From assembly GCA_963837805.1 (NCBI GenBank), contig CAWIOU010000014.1, positions 248,001 through 312,000 on the forward strand: DNA of 64,000 bases. Direction: 5' to 3'. Made by a program: the position numbers and the translations under genes. This document shows, one piece after another, positions 24,569 to 35,100 of the stretch; the stretch's first letter is position 1; each line of letters opens with the position of its first letter. The notes under the pieces were generated by a model, which saw nothing but the letters and a program-made list of their open reading frames with translations, did no database searches and was not told where the DNA came from. The DNA comes from Bog-756 sp963837805. GTDB lineage: Bacteria > Actinomycetota > Acidimicrobiia > Acidimicrobiales > RAAP-2.

Positions 24569-24937
24569 ATGCGTCGAGCTCTCTGGGTGATCGACCTCGT
24601 CTGTGTGCTGGTGTTCGTCGGTATCGGCCGTTCGGTCCATGCCCATGGCTCGAGCTTCGGCGGTCTGGCTTCGACGGCGTGGCCGTTTGTGACCGGCCTG
24701 GCTGCCGGATGGTGCTGGCTCGGGATCCGACGATCCCCGGGGGACACCGTCTCCGGCGGTGTCGTGGTCACGGCATCGACGGTGGTGGTCGGAATGGCCC
24801 TCCGGGTCGTCGCCGGCCAGGGCACCGCGTTCGCCTTCGTCCTGGTGGCCTTCGGCTTCCTCGGGGCCACGATGATCGGCTGGCGGTTGCTGGGCACCGC
24901 CCTCCGCCGGGCGCGAGCCGCCGATCGGGCCTCGTGA
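24569..24937 (+). CDS. DUF3054 family membrane protein
   Basis: 122 residues with about four membrane segments (W-V-I-D-L-V-C-V-L-V-F-V-G-I-G-R-S at the start). The family pattern D-L-x-x-V-L-V-F-V-x-I-G-R, T-A-W-P-F-V-T-G-L-A-A-G-W, and a conserved R-x-x-x-G-x-x-x-x-A-F-V-L-V-A-F-x-F-L-G match DUF3054. The function of the family is unknown. An in-frame TTG at 24560 would add three residues. It converges on the phospholipase gene with a 10-bp gap. Confidence 0.85.
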   Translation: MRRALWVIDLVCVLVFVGIGRSVHAHGSSFGGLASTAWPFVTGLAAGWCWLGIRRSPGDTVSGGVVVTASTVVVGMALRVVAGQGTAFAFVLVAFGFLGATMIGWRLLGTALRRARAADRAS

Positions 24938-24947
24938 CCGGGCCGGG

Positions 24948-26525
24948 TCAGGTCGTCGTGGCCGAGGCCTTCTCCTGGGTCGGCATGACCTGGTTGGTGG
25001 GCACCGGATAGGGAGGCTGGTCCGTGGCGATCTCGAGGAGATCCGTCTCCTTGCATCCCTTGGCCGCCAGGTAGTCAGGGTCGTTGCGGGTCGGTGGAAG
25101 CGACGGCAGGGTCGTGGTCCGCCGGTCCATCCGCAGCGTGGCCGTGAGGTCGCCCACGGTCGACCGACGCCACGACGAGAGGTTCGGGGCGGTGACCCCG
25201 AAGCGCTCCTCGATGAAGCGCAACTGGGAGGTGTGATCGAAGGTCTGCGAGCAGATCCCGCCACCACGGCTGAACGGCGACAACACGAGCAGCGGTACCC
25301 GAAAGCCGAGCCCGATCGGGCCGGCGATCCCCTGGGCCTCGGACGGGAGCGGGTCCACCGACAGGAACTCCCCCTCTGTACCCGGGGGGGCGACCGGAGG
25401 ATCGACATGATCGAAGAACCCGTCGTTCTCGTCGTACATATGGAACAGAACCGTCTTCGACCAGACGTCGGGGTTCGAGACCAGCGTCCGAAGGACCTGA
25501 TCGGTGAACCACTCGCCGAGGAACGAGGGAGCCGGCGGATGTTCGTCGTAGCCGACAGGAGTGCTGATCCAACTGACCTTGGGCAGCGTTCCCGCCCGTA
25601 CATCGGCGGCGAAGTCCCCGGGGAAGGTCTGCAGGAACGCCTTCTTGTACAGCGCCGAGGCGGGGTTCGCATACTGGGAGAAGTACGGGAGCACGCTGTC
25701 GGTGGTGAGTCCGATCTTGCGCATGGTCTCGATGCTGTACAGCGATCCTCCGGGGTTGTAGTACTTCCAGCTCACCCCGGCGTCCTCGAGCACCTCGGGC
25801 ATGGTGTCCCAGTGCACGCTGAATATGGCCGAAGGCTTTCCGTTGGTGACGACAACCGGCCCCCCGGCCTTGCCGGCGGGATCGAGCGTGCCCGACATCT
25901 GCATCAGGCGGTTCGGATGGGTCGGGCCCATGACCGAGCAGTGGTACCCGTCGCAGAGGGTGAAGGCATCGGCCAGCGCGTAGTAGTACGGCAGGTCGGC
26001 TCTCGTGTAGTAGCCCATGGTCAGCGTCCCCTGGGAGGGACCCTCGTACTCGGACTCGGTGTGGACCCGCGCGAACGAATCCATCTTCCCGTCGTTCCGG
26101 CACAGGTGCTGGGGCTTCCAGTTGTGGGTGAGGTCGAACGTGCAGTCGGCCAGGTCGGTGCTCACGGTGTCGAGTCGGAAAGGTAGGAGCCGACCCACCG
26201 GCGAGGCGCTGGTGTTGGAGGGGCAGGCCTGGGAGAACGGGCCCAGGTCGCCGGCCGGATGGTCATCGAATCCCCGGGCGCCGGGATAGGTGCCGTAGTA
26301 GTGGTCGAAGGACCGGTTCTCCATCATCAGGAAGATGACGTGTTCGACCGCACCCAGGTCCGACCCGGCCGGCGGCACCGCGGTCGACTTGGCCACGGTG
26401 GACGCCGGCCCTGATCCACAACTGGCGGCCAGCACACCGACGCCCGAGGCTGCACCGGCGGCCAGGAACTGTCGCCGGGTGAGCCCCCTCCCCCATTCGC
26501 CCCCACCTTGCCGCTTTCCCGTCAT
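24948..26525 (-). CDS. Tat-exported phospholipase C / alkaline-phosphatase-superfamily esterase
   Basis: 525 residues. Residues about 17-36 are a twin-arginine signal (T-R-R-Q-F-L-A-A-G) ending in L-A-A-S-C, a lipobox-like site. The mature part has the phosphoesterase family hallmarks: H-V-I-F-L-M-M-E-N-R-S-F-D-H-Y-Y-G (metal-binding E-N-R-S-F-D), G-P-T-H-P-N-R, W-K-Y-Y-N-P, M-Y-D-E-N-D-G-F-F-D-H-V and P-x-G-L-G-F-R-V-P-L-L-V-L-S-P. Relatives hydrolyse phosphatidylcholine, sphingomyelin or other phosphodiesters outside the cell, giving phosphate or carbon. The substrate here is not determined. Confidence 0.9.
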   Translation of the reverse strand: MTGKRQGGGEWGRGLTRRQFLAAGAASGVGVLAASCGSGPASTVAKSTAVPPAGSDLGAVEHVIFLMMENRSFDHYYGTYPGARGFDDHPAGDLGPFSQACPSNTSASPVGRLLPFRLDTVSTDLADCTFDLTHNWKPQHLCRNDGKMDSFARVHTESEYEGPSQGTLTMGYYTRADLPYYYALADAFTLCDGYHCSVMGPTHPNRLMQMSGTLDPAGKAGGPVVVTNGKPSAIFSVHWDTMPEVLEDAGVSWKYYNPGGSLYSIETMRKIGLTTDSVLPYFSQYANPASALYKKAFLQTFPGDFAADVRAGTLPKVSWISTPVGYDEHPPAPSFLGEWFTDQVLRTLVSNPDVWSKTVLFHMYDENDGFFDHVDPPVAPPGTEGEFLSVDPLPSEAQGIAGPIGLGFRVPLLVLSPFSRGGGICSQTFDHTSQLRFIEERFGVTAPNLSSWRRSTVGDLTATLRMDRRTTTLPSLPPTRNDPDYLAAKGCKETDLLEIATDQPPYPVPTNQVMPTQEKASATTT

Positions 26526-26622
26526 GCGTCACTCCGTCCTCGGTTGGTGGGCCAAACGTACCAACCTCGGGCCGGCTTGTTCCGGGCGGCCGGACGGCTC
26601 GACGCCACCAGGGACCAACTGA

Positions 26623-26639
26623 TGGCGCTGACAGCGCCA
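26623..26639 (+). promoter_or_regulatory. Palindrome with promoter-like bases upstream of the cyclase/ATPase gene
   Basis: TGGCGCT (26623-26629) and AGCGCCA (26633-26639) form a 7-bp inverted repeat with a 3-bp spacer. It contains CTGACA, close to a -35 box, and is followed by an A/T-rich patch with TATCCT (26646-26651). The spacing between the two boxes is too short for a standard promoter, so the palindrome is better read as an operator candidate for the gene at 26711. Confidence 0.4.
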
Positions 26640-26710
26640 ATTGATTATCCTGAACAGAGAGTGAGGACCCACCGGGTCCTCCGCGATCGGCGATTGCGGC
26701 ATCACATCAC

Positions 26711-29700
26711 ATGGGGGGTACCCGATGTCCCAAGGCGAATCCGCAGGTTCGGGGCGGAGAAGGCTGCTTGGAATCCCCCACGATTGACCAAGCGACAGGG
26801 TCGCCCCAGACGGATCAATCCTCGCCGACGTCCGTCCTGCTGCCGTACATCACCCGGCCGGCCATCGACTGGGCCCGGCGCCATCGGGCAGACCTCGACG
26901 CACCGTTCTGGCGGGAGGTCGAGGGCAGCATGGTGTTCGGGGACGTCTCCGGGTTCACCAAGATGTCCGAGCGGCTGGCCCGCCACGGGAAGGTCGGCGC
27001 CGAAGAAGTGGCCGATGCCATCAACACCTGCTTCGAGCAATTGCTCGATGTGGCCTATCGCTGCGGCGGCAATCTGCTCAAGTTCGGGGGGGATGCCCTC
27101 CTCCTGCTGTTCACCGGGGAGGACCACGCCACCCGTGCCGCTCATGCCGCAGTGGGGATGCGGGCCAGGCTGAGGACGGCTGGACGGCTGGACACGTCGG
27201 CGGGACGGGTGGTCCTGCGGATCTCGATCGGCGTCCATCGGGGTACGTTCCACATGTTCATGGCGGGCGCCACACACCGCGAGCTCATCGTCGCCGGACC
27301 GGCGGCCACCAACACGGTTGCGGCCGAGGGGACGGCCACCGCGGGAGAGATCGTGATGAGCCCGACCATGGCGGGATCCCTGACCGAAAGGAGCCGGGGG
27401 CCGGCCCGGGGACAGGCGTACCTCCTGCGGTCGCCTGCCGGCCCAGCCCCGGTGCTCCCCATCACGCCTCCCGAACTCGACGGCGTCGATCTGGCCCGTC
27501 ACGTGCCCACTGCGATCCGGAAGCATCTGCTCGAAGGGGGTCGTGAAGCCGAGCACCGCATCGCCACGGTCGCATTCCTCCACTTCGATGGCACCGATGC
27601 CATCATCGAGGAGAACGGGCCCGAGGACCTCGCCGAACGGCTCCATGTCGTCGTCCGCCGGGTGCAGGAGGCCGCCGAGGAGAACGGCGTGTCCTTCCTC
27701 GGGACCGATATCGACCACGACGGCGGGAAGATCATCCTGGTGTCAGGCGTGCCGCGACGCGCCGGCGAGGACGAGCAGAGGATGTTGCTCGCCCTGCGTC
27801 AGATCACCGCCGAGGAGCTTCCCTTGGGCCTGCGCATCGGTGTCAACACCGGCCCGGTGTTCGCCGGCGACGTGGGCACGGCCTTCCGGCGGACCTTCAC
27901 CGTGATGGGGGACACGGTGAATCTGGCCGCCCGCCTGATGGCCAAGGCCGAGCCCGGCCAGGTGCTGGCCACCGCCGAGGTGCTGGATCGTTCGGCGATT
28001 CGCTTCGAGACCACTCCGCTGCCCCCGTTCATGGTGAAGGGCAAGCGGCGGCCGGTGACCGCCTATGTCGTCGGCGCCGCCTACCGGGCACGAGATCACC
28101 ACGTCGATCGGCTCCCCCTCACCGGCGTCGCCCAGGAGCTGGAGGCGCTCGGCTCCGACCTGGACGACGTCATCGGCGGTGCCGGGCGGGTGGTCGAGAT
28201 CGTCGGGGACCACGGAACGGGTAAGTCGCGTCTCGTCGAGGAGGTGGCCGGGCGGACGGGGTCCGTTCGGAGCATGACCATCATCTGCGAGAGCTACGAG
28301 ACCACGACCCCGTACGCCTCCATCTGGTACCTCGGCCGCGCCCTCCTCGGGCTCGAGATGGGAGCGGACAAGGACACGGTCGCCCGGCACCTCCGCCAAA
28401 GGGTCGAGACCGATGCCCCCGACCTCCTCCCCCTGCTGCCCCTCATCGGCACGGCCCTCGATCTCGAGCTGCCGGACACCCCGGAGACAGGGGCGCTGAA
28501 GCCCGAGTTCCGGCGGCAGGCCGTGGCCAGGGCCACCGCCCGATTCCTGGGCGCCACGCTCGATCGCCCCTTCGTCCTGATGGTGGAGGACGCCCATCAC
28601 ATGGACGAGGCGTCCCAGGGGATCATGCGGGACCTGGCGGCCGAACTGACCGGACGGCCGGGTCTGCTGTGCATCACCCGTCGCCCGGTGGATTCGGGCC
28701 TCACCTTCGATCCCGCCGACCACGTCCGGACCCTCCGGCTGAGCGGCCTGACCGTGGCTCAGGCCGCCGAGGCCCTGCTGGAGGCCTCGGACGACTCCCC
28801 GATGCTGCCCCGCGAGATCCGGGTCCTGGCCGAGCGGTCGATGGGTAGCCCGATGTTCCTCGAGGAGCTCTGGCGCGCCCACCGGGCCGGTGCCCCCCTC
28901 GACGCACTCCCCGACTCGGTCGACTCGGCCGTGACCGCCCAAATCGACCACCTCTCGGCTACCGACCGGCAGGTCCTCCGGTACGCCGCCGTTCTCGGCT
29001 CGACCTTCACCGGTCGTGAGCTGATCGACCTCCTCCAACCCGAGCTCGAGGGGTCGGAGTCCCGTCCCGAGCGGCTCCCGCAGGCGCTGGAGGAGTTCCT
29101 CAACATCGAGCGGTCCGGTCTGATCCGGTTCCGCTCGGGGATCGTCCGCGACTGTGCCTACGAAGGGCTGCCGTTCAGGCGCCGGAGGGAGCTTCACGGA
29201 CGGGCTGCAAACGCCCTGCTGGCCAGGACCGGGGACGACAGCGAGGCCGAGCTCCTCTCCCTCCACTTCTTCCACGCCCAGCATTACGAGGAGGCGTGGC
29301 GCTACGCGCTGGTGGCCGGCAACCGGGCCAGCCAGAAGTACGCCAACATCGAAGCGGCCACCCTCTACCAGCGGGCTCTCGCCGCGGTCGGTCGGCTCCC
29401 TGACGTCGAACCGCACCAGGTGGCGTCGGCCTGGGACAGCCTGGGCGATGTCCGCGAACGGGCCGGCGACTACCGGGGCGCGTCACTGGCGTACCGACGG
29501 GCACGAAGACTTCTGGCCACGGACGCCGTCGCCCAGGCCGAACTGTGCCTGAAGGAGGCATGGATGCCCGAGCGGGTGGGCCGGTACTCCGAGGCGGTCA
29601 GGTGGATCCGCCGGGGACTGCGCATGCTCGAGGACGCCGCCGGGGAGAGGGCCGGCCGACTTCGGGCCCAACTGATGACCTGGTATGCGGCCGTGCGCCA

Positions 29701-30673
29701 GGCTCAGGGGCAGAGCCGCGAAGCCGTCATCTGGTGCGAGAAGGCGATCGCCGAAGCGCGCGCTTCAGGCGATCGTGACGCGGAGGCCCACGCCCTGTTC
29801 ACGCTGGACAGCGCGTGGGTGTGGCTCGGCCGGACCGATCTGGCCACCCACTCCCACGAGGCCCTGGCCATCTACGACGAAGTCGGCGACCTCGGCGGCA
29901 AGGCCGTCGTGCTCAACAACCTCGGCGCTTTCGAGTACTTCCGCGGGGCGTGGGACGAGGCCGCTTTCCTCTATGCCGAGGGGCGCGACGCCCGGTTGGC
30001 CACCGGCAACGAAGTCGATGCGGCCATCGGGACCATCAACATCGGAGAGATCCTCGCCGACCAGGGCCGCTACGAAGAAGGTCGGCACCAGCTCATCGAC
30101 GCCCTCCGCGTGCTGCGGGCGGCCAGCTATCGATACGGCATCGCCTACGCCACCATGTTGTTGGGCCGGCTCGACGCCCGGACGGGCTCGTTCGAGGAGG
30201 CCCACGAGCATTTCGTCTCGGCCCGTTCGGAATTCACCGACATCGGCCTCCACTTCGATGCCTCCGAGGTGGACTCGATGGTGGCCGAGTGCCTGGTGCT
30301 GGAAGGGCGGAGCCAGGAGGCGCTCGAGCTGGCCGGTCGCCTGGTCGACGGCATGGAGGAGCAGGGCTCGCCCCGGGGGGTGGCGCTCGTGCAGCGGGTC
30401 CGTGGCTACGCGTTGCTCCAGGCGGACGACCTGGCCGGGGCCCGGGCCGCGTTCGAGGCCAGCCGGGAGAGCGCGCTGGAGTTGAAGGCTGACTACGAGC
30501 TCGTCCTCACACTGGTCGCCCTGGTCAAGCTGGCCGAATTGACCGGTGACCGGACGGCGGCCGCGGCATGGCATTCGCAGATCGCCGCGCTCAGTGATCA
30601 GCTGGGCATCACCGCCTTGCCCGAGGTCCCCATAGGCCGATCCGACCTCCTCGGTACCGCGGCCGAAGCCTGA
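26711..30673 (+). CDS. Double class III cyclase-domain, AAA-type ATPase and TPR regulator
   Basis: 1320 residues from ATG 26711; a TTG at 26768 with GGAGAAGG upstream is an attractive alternative start. The first cyclase-like domain (about 70-225) has F-G-D-V-S-G-F-T and F-G-G-D-A-L-L-L-L-F, keeping both metal aspartates. The second (about 275-455) keeps R-I-G-V-N-T-G and V-M-G-D-T-V-N-L-A-A-R-L but its metal sites are changed (H-F-D-G-T and H-D-G-G-K). The two may form a heterodimeric pair with one active site. An ATPase module follows with Walker A G-D-H-G-T-G-K-S (about 498) and Walker B V-L-M-V-E-D-A-H. The last about 450 residues are TPR-like helices. It is a large stand-alone signal integrator; the ligand is unknown. 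Confidence 0.9.
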   Translation: MGGTRCPKANPQVRGGEGCLESPTIDQATGSPQTDQSSPTSVLLPYITRPAIDWARRHRADLDAPFWREVEGSMVFGDVSGFTKMSERLARHGKVGAEEVADAINTCFEQLLDVAYRCGGNLLKFGGDALLLLFTGEDHATRAAHAAVGMRARLRTAGRLDTSAGRVVLRISIGVHRGTFHMFMAGATHRELIVAGPAATNTVAAEGTATAGEIVMSPTMAGSLTERSRGPARGQAYLLRSPAGPAPVLPITPPELDGVDLARHVPTAIRKHLLEGGREAEHRIATVAFLHFDGTDAIIEENGPEDLAERLHVVVRRVQEAAEENGVSFLGTDIDHDGGKIILVSGVPRRAGEDEQRMLLALRQITAEELPLGLRIGVNTGPVFAGDVGTAFRRTFTVMGDTVNLAARLMAKAEPGQVLATAEVLDRSAIRFETTPLPPFMVKGKRRPVTAYVVGAAYRARDHHVDRLPLTGVAQELEALGSDLDDVIGGAGRVVEIVGDHGTGKSRLVEEVAGRTGSVRSMTIICESYETTTPYASIWYLGRALLGLEMGADKDTVARHLRQRVETDAPDLLPLLPLIGTALDLELPDTPETGALKPEFRRQAVARATARFLGATLDRPFVLMVEDAHHMDEASQGIMRDLAAELTGRPGLLCITRRPVDSGLTFDPADHVRTLRLSGLTVAQAAEALLEASDDSPMLPREIRVLAERSMGSPMFLEELWRAHRAGAPLDALPDSVDSAVTAQIDHLSATDRQVLRYAAVLGSTFTGRELIDLLQPELEGSESRPERLPQALEEFLNIERSGLIRFRSGIVRDCAYEGLPFRRRRELHGRAANALLARTGDDSEAELLSLHFFHAQHYEEAWRYALVAGNRASQKYANIEAATLYQRALAAVGRLPDVEPHQVASAWDSLGDVRERAGDYRGASLAYRRARRLLATDAVAQAELCLKEAWMPERVGRYSEAVRWIRRGLRMLEDAAGERAGRLRAQLMTWYAAVRQAQGQSREAVIWCEKAIAEARASGDRDAEAHALFTLDSAWVWLGRTDLATHSHEALAIYDEVGDLGGKAVVLNNLGAFEYFRGAWDEAAFLYAEGRDARLATGNEVDAAIGTINIGEILADQGRYEEGRHQLIDALRVLRAASYRYGIAYATMLLGRLDARTGSFEEAHEHFVSARSEFTDIGLHFDASEVDSMVAECLVLEGRSQEALELAGRLVDGMEEQGSPRGVALVQRVRGYALLQADDLAGARAAFEASRESALELKADYELVLTLVALVKLAELTGDRTAAAAWHSQIAALSDQLGITALPEVPIGRSDLLGTAAEA

Positions 30674-30696
30674 GTCGGAGCGTAGGAGTGCCCTGG

Positions 30697-31518
30697 TCAG
30701 GGCCCGGGGAGCACCATGGTGAAGGCCCGGCCGAACTCCTGATCCCCCGAGATCGACAACGACTCGACGGCCGGCCGGCCGAGTAGCAGGGACAAGATGT
30801 CCCGGCTGGTCCCCTCGATCACCGCGCGGGCGGCGGCGTCCCTGGCCGCCGGGGTGGAGCTGACCGACTCACCCCGCACCGTCACCAGGTGAACAGGTCC
30901 GTCGGTGGCCACCAGAAGCCACGATCCATCGACACGACGGCCCGGCAGTCGGCCGGCCCGCCGCTGATTGAGCCTGTCCAGGCGGAAGGGAAGGGCCTCG
31001 TGCACGAAGCACTCGCTCCAATCCCCGAGGCCCAGGTCGAGGTCGGTCCCGTGCACCTCGACCTCGGTCAGCCTCAGCAGGGGTAGCCGCCCCAGCCCGA
31101 GTGCGCCCAGATCGGGATTGTCCTCGGGTTCGTTGACCATCACCTCCCAGTCCCGCTCGGTGAGTGACTCCCAGCTCTGCTGCAGGGCGCGGCTCTGGTC
31201 GACCAGCGAAATCACGACATCGGCCGGTGCCTCCCCCGATGCCGGTCGCAGCGTGTCGGGCCGGTCTTCATCCCGGCCACCGGGGTAGTAGGACGTCGAC
31301 TGCCCGGCGGAGGCCTCGACGGTCATCCGGCGGAGCGCCTCGGCCCCGTAGCGGAGATGGCAGGCGATGGTCAGCCGGCTCCAGCCCTCCAGGGCGGTGG
31401 CAGCCAGGAGCTCGTCCTCGTCCAGGGCCTGGAGCGCACCGGTCAGCTCCACCGTCCGCCTGGCGACGGCGCTGACCGGGGACGGGCCACCTCCGTCGGC
31501 CGAGGGCATGGGTCCCAT
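30697..31518 (-). CDS. Maleylpyruvate isomerase N-terminal domain protein (mycothiol family)
   Basis: 273 residues from the ATG at 31518 (31509 is also possible). An open frame runs to 31683 but would overlap the divergent gene at 31592. The N-terminal DinB-like part has A-L-E-G-W-S-R-L-T-I-A-C-H-L-R-Y-G with the metal histidine and E-V-E-V-H-G-T-D-L-D-L-G at the second histidine. A C-terminal domain of about 100 residues looks like the sterol-carrier-like MDMPI_C domain. The reaction is unknown; the family uses mycothiol. It converges on the large regulator with a 23-bp gap. Confidence 0.78.
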   Translation of the reverse strand: MGPMPSADGGGPSPVSAVARRTVELTGALQALDEDELLAATALEGWSRLTIACHLRYGAEALRRMTVEASAGQSTSYYPGGRDEDRPDTLRPASGEAPADVVISLVDQSRALQQSWESLTERDWEVMVNEPEDNPDLGALGLGRLPLLRLTEVEVHGTDLDLGLGDWSECFVHEALPFRLDRLNQRRAGRLPGRRVDGSWLLVATDGPVHLVTVRGESVSSTPAARDAAARAVIEGTSRDILSLLLGRPAVESLSISGDQEFGRAFTMVLPGP

Positions 31519-31591
31519 GCTCGCGTATCCGGCTCGGTCGACGGTCACCCATACTGGAACGGTCACCCGCTGACCGAAGGAGATGTGACCC

Positions 31592-32110
31592 ATGCCGATC
31601 ATCGAGGAGCTGGCAGCCGAAGTGGCGGCACTGCGTCGCCGGGTCGACGCAACCGAGGGCGTCCTCGAGCTGCAGGCCCTCAAGGCCCGCTATGGAGAAC
31701 TGGTGGACCGGCGGTACTCGGGCGGCGGGGTCGTCGACAGCACCCGATTGGCACAGCTGGCCGAAGAGGTGTCCGAGCTGTTCACCGTCGACGGGGAATG
31801 GGATGGAGGGCCGGGGCTCGGCAAGGCCGTCGGACGTCCAGCCATCGCCGACCGGCTCCGCACGCCGACGCTGACCTTCTCACGTCATCTCTTCGTCAAA
31901 CCGAGAATCGTCCTGGATGGGGATCGGGCTACGGCCCGGTGGGACCTGCTCTGCCCGTGCCGTGATCTCAACGGTCGGTCCTTCTGGATGTGCGGGTACG
32001 AGGACGACGAGTACGTCCGGACCGATGGTGCCTGGCTGTACCGGTCGATGAAGCTCACCACTCTCTTCATGGCACCGGTCGAGGAGGGCTGGGCCAAGAT
32101 CCTGGCCTGA
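31592..32110 (+). CDS. SnoaL-like/NTF2-fold protein
   Basis: 172 residues, start supported by GAAGGAG 8 bases upstream of the ATG. L-K-A-R-Y-G-E-L-V-D, L-A-E-E-V-S-E-L-F-T-V-D-G-E-W-D, a conserved F-S-R-H-L-F-V-K-P and two long C-terminal strands (A-T-A-R-W-D-L-L and Y-V-R-T-D-G-A-W-L-Y-R-S-M) match the cone-shaped NTF2/SnoaL fold. Family members include isomerases, dehydratases and hydroxylation partners; the substrate is not clear. It is divergent from the mycothiol-family gene and 69 bp upstream of the alpha-mannosidase. Confidence 0.8.
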   Translation: MPIIEELAAEVAALRRRVDATEGVLELQALKARYGELVDRRYSGGGVVDSTRLAQLAEEVSELFTVDGEWDGGPGLGKAVGRPAIADRLRTPTLTFSRHLFVKPRIVLDGDRATARWDLLCPCRDLNGRSFWMCGYEDDEYVRTDGAWLYRSMKLTTLFMAPVEEGWAKILA

Positions 32111-32179
32111 TCGCCGCGGTCCCGCCCGACCGTTGGCCACCCCGTTTCCCGACCGGCTCCTTCTGTATACTCGGCCACC

Positions 32180-35100
32180 GTGCGACCGGAGGACTCGATC
32201 CGCTACGGTCGAATCGTCCGGGTGATGAGCGAATTCGTCCGTCCCCGGCGCCGCGGTCCGTCGGTTCCGGTGGATGTGTCCGCACACCACGTGCACGGCG
32301 AACCGATTCCGGCGGCCGAAGCGTTGGCGGCCGACTTCGGACCGTTTCCCGTCGGCAGTCCGTGGGGACCGGCCTGGGACACCACCTGGTTCCGCATCCG
32401 GGGCGTCATCCCCGCCGAATGGGAGGGGCGGGAGGTGGCACTGGGTTTCACCATCGGCAACGCCGGAAGCACCGGGTTCGGCGCCGAGGCCCTGGTGTGG
32501 CGCCAAGGGCGCCCGGTGCAGGGTCTGTCACCCAACCACCGCGAGTACCTGGTGACCCCGTCCGCCGCGGGCGGCGAGGACGTCGAGCTCTTCGTGGAGG
32601 CCGCAGCCAACCCTCCTTCCCCGTTCGGCACCAACCCGTGGCCGCTCCTCCTTCCCGAGCCCGACGGAGCGCCCTTGTTCACCCTGCAACGGGCCGACCT
32701 GCACGTCCGTGACCCCGAGTTCGACGAGTTCTGGCACAACTTCCGGGTCCTGGTCGAGCTGCTGACGGAGCTGCCCGACGACGGACCGCACTTCGCCCGC
32801 CTGTGCGCCGGACTCGACCGGGCGTGCAACCTGCTCGACCTGCCCGACATCTCGGACAGTTGGCCCGAGGCTCAGGCGCTACTCGTCGAGCTGCTGGCCG
32901 AGAAAGCCGCACCCGGTGCCCATCGGGTGACCATGGTCGGGCACGCCCATCTGGACACGGCGTGGCTGTGGCCCCTGCGCGAGACGATCCGGAAGTGCGC
33001 ACGCACGTTCAGCACCGTCCTCGAACTGATGGACCGGTACCCCGACTACCGGTTCGTGGTCTCCCAGGCCCAGCACCTGGCCTGGATGCGCGACCGCTAT
33101 CCGGACCTCTGGGAGCGGATGAAGGCGCGGATCGCCGAGGGGAGGCTGGAGCCGACCGGAAGCATGTGGGTCGAATCCGACTGCAACCTCCCGTCGGGAG
33201 AGTCCCTCGTCCGCCAGATCTTCTACGGCAAACAGTTCCACCGCCGCGAGTTCGGGATCGAGACCGAGGACGTATGGCTCCCCGACGTCTTCGGGTACTC
33301 GGCCGCTCTTCCCCAGATCATGAACAAGAGCGGTATCCGCTGGTTCCTCACCCAGAAGCTCTCCTGGAACCAGTACAACATCCTCCCCCACCACAGTTTC
33401 CTGTGGGAGGGGATCGACGGCTCACGCGTGTTCACCCACTTCCCTCCCGCCGACACCTACAACGGGAACGTCAGCCCACGTGAGCTCCGGTTCAGCGTCG
33501 ACAATTTCAAGGATCACGACCGCGCCACCCGGTCCCTCTACCTCTTCGGCTGGGGCGACGGAGGCGGTGGCCCGACCTCCGAGATGCTCGAATCGGCCAA
33601 GCGGCTGGCCGACATCGACGGGATGCCCAGGCTGACCATGGGCAGCGCACGGTCCTTCTTCACCGAGGCGGAAGCCGAGATGACCGATCCCCCCGTGTGG
33701 GCGGGCGAGCTCTATCTCGAGTACCACCGGGGCACGTACACCAGCCAGGCGGCCACCAAGCTCGGGAACCGCCGCGCCGAGTTCGCACTTCGTGACTGCG
33801 AGCTGTGGACAGCACTGGCCGCGGTGCCCGACGACGTGGGCGACGCCATCGACGATCTCTGGAGGCTCCTCCTCGTCCACCAGTTCCACGACATCATCCC
33901 CGGATCGGGGATTCACTGGGTCTACCAGGACACGGCACGGGATCACGCGCACATCCTGGAGGAGACGGGGCGCATGACGGCCGGCGCGCTCGACCTCCTG
34001 ATCGATGCCATCGACACGACCGGGCTCCCCAATCCGTTCGTCGCATTCAATTCGCTCTCCCACGCTCGGGACGAACTGATCGCCGTCGAGGCCCCCGCCG
34101 CCACGACCGCGGTGGTCGACCCTTCCGGGGAGACCCGTCCGGTCCAGCGCGGCGCAGACGGTCGGATCCTCTTCCGGGCCTCGGTGCCGCCGTGCGGGTA
34201 CCAGGTCTACGGCCTGGTGTCGTCGGACCCGGCCCCGAGCGGCGCCCGGGTGACGGCCACACCGTCGTCGCTCGAGAACGACCACCTCCGCCTCGAGCTC
34301 GACGACCGCGGCCTCCTGTCGTCCCTCTACGACAAGACGGCGGCGCGCCAGGTCCTGGCTCCCGGGGCCCGGGGCAACCGCTTCCAGCTCCATCCCGACT
34401 ACCCCAACTTCTACGACGCCTGGGACATCGACCGATTCGCACTGGACAGGTCGGTGGAGCTCGACGACGTCGACTCGGTGGAGGTGGTCGAATCCGGGCC
34501 GCTGCGGGCCGGCATCCGGATCACCCGCTCGTTCGGCAGCTCCATCCTCACCCAGGTCATCCGGCTCGAGGCCGGATCGCGCTCAGTCGAGTTCGACACC
34601 GACGTCGAATGGCACGAGACGAACCGGCTCCTCAAGGTGGCGTTCCCCGTCGACGTCCGCAGCCTCAGGGCCACCTACGAGATCCAGTACGGCCATGTGG
34701 AACGCCCGACCCATGCCAACACCAGTTGGGACATCGCCCGCTTCGAGGTCTGCGCCCACAAATGGGCCGACCTGTCCGAACCCGGGTACGGGGTGGCCCT
34801 GCTCAACGACTCCAAGTACGGCTACGACATCGCCGGCAACGTCATCCGGCTCTCGCTGCTGCGGGCCCCCACCTGGCCCGATCCCGAAGCCGACCGCGGA
34901 CACCACCACTTCGTGTATCGCCTGCTCCCCCACGCCGGGGACCTCCGCCAGGCCGGGGTCATCGATGCCGGCTACGACCTCAACGTACCCATCCGGACCG
35001 TCGCCACCACTCCCCACCCGGGCCCCCTGGAACCCGACGGTTCCCTGCTCTCGGTCGATGCCCCCCACGTGGTCGTGGAGGCGGTCAAACATCCCGACGA

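Noticed and set aside
27743..29416. 557-residue minus-strand open frame
   Set aside because: Antisense shadow of the cyclase/ATPase gene, which has clear domains.
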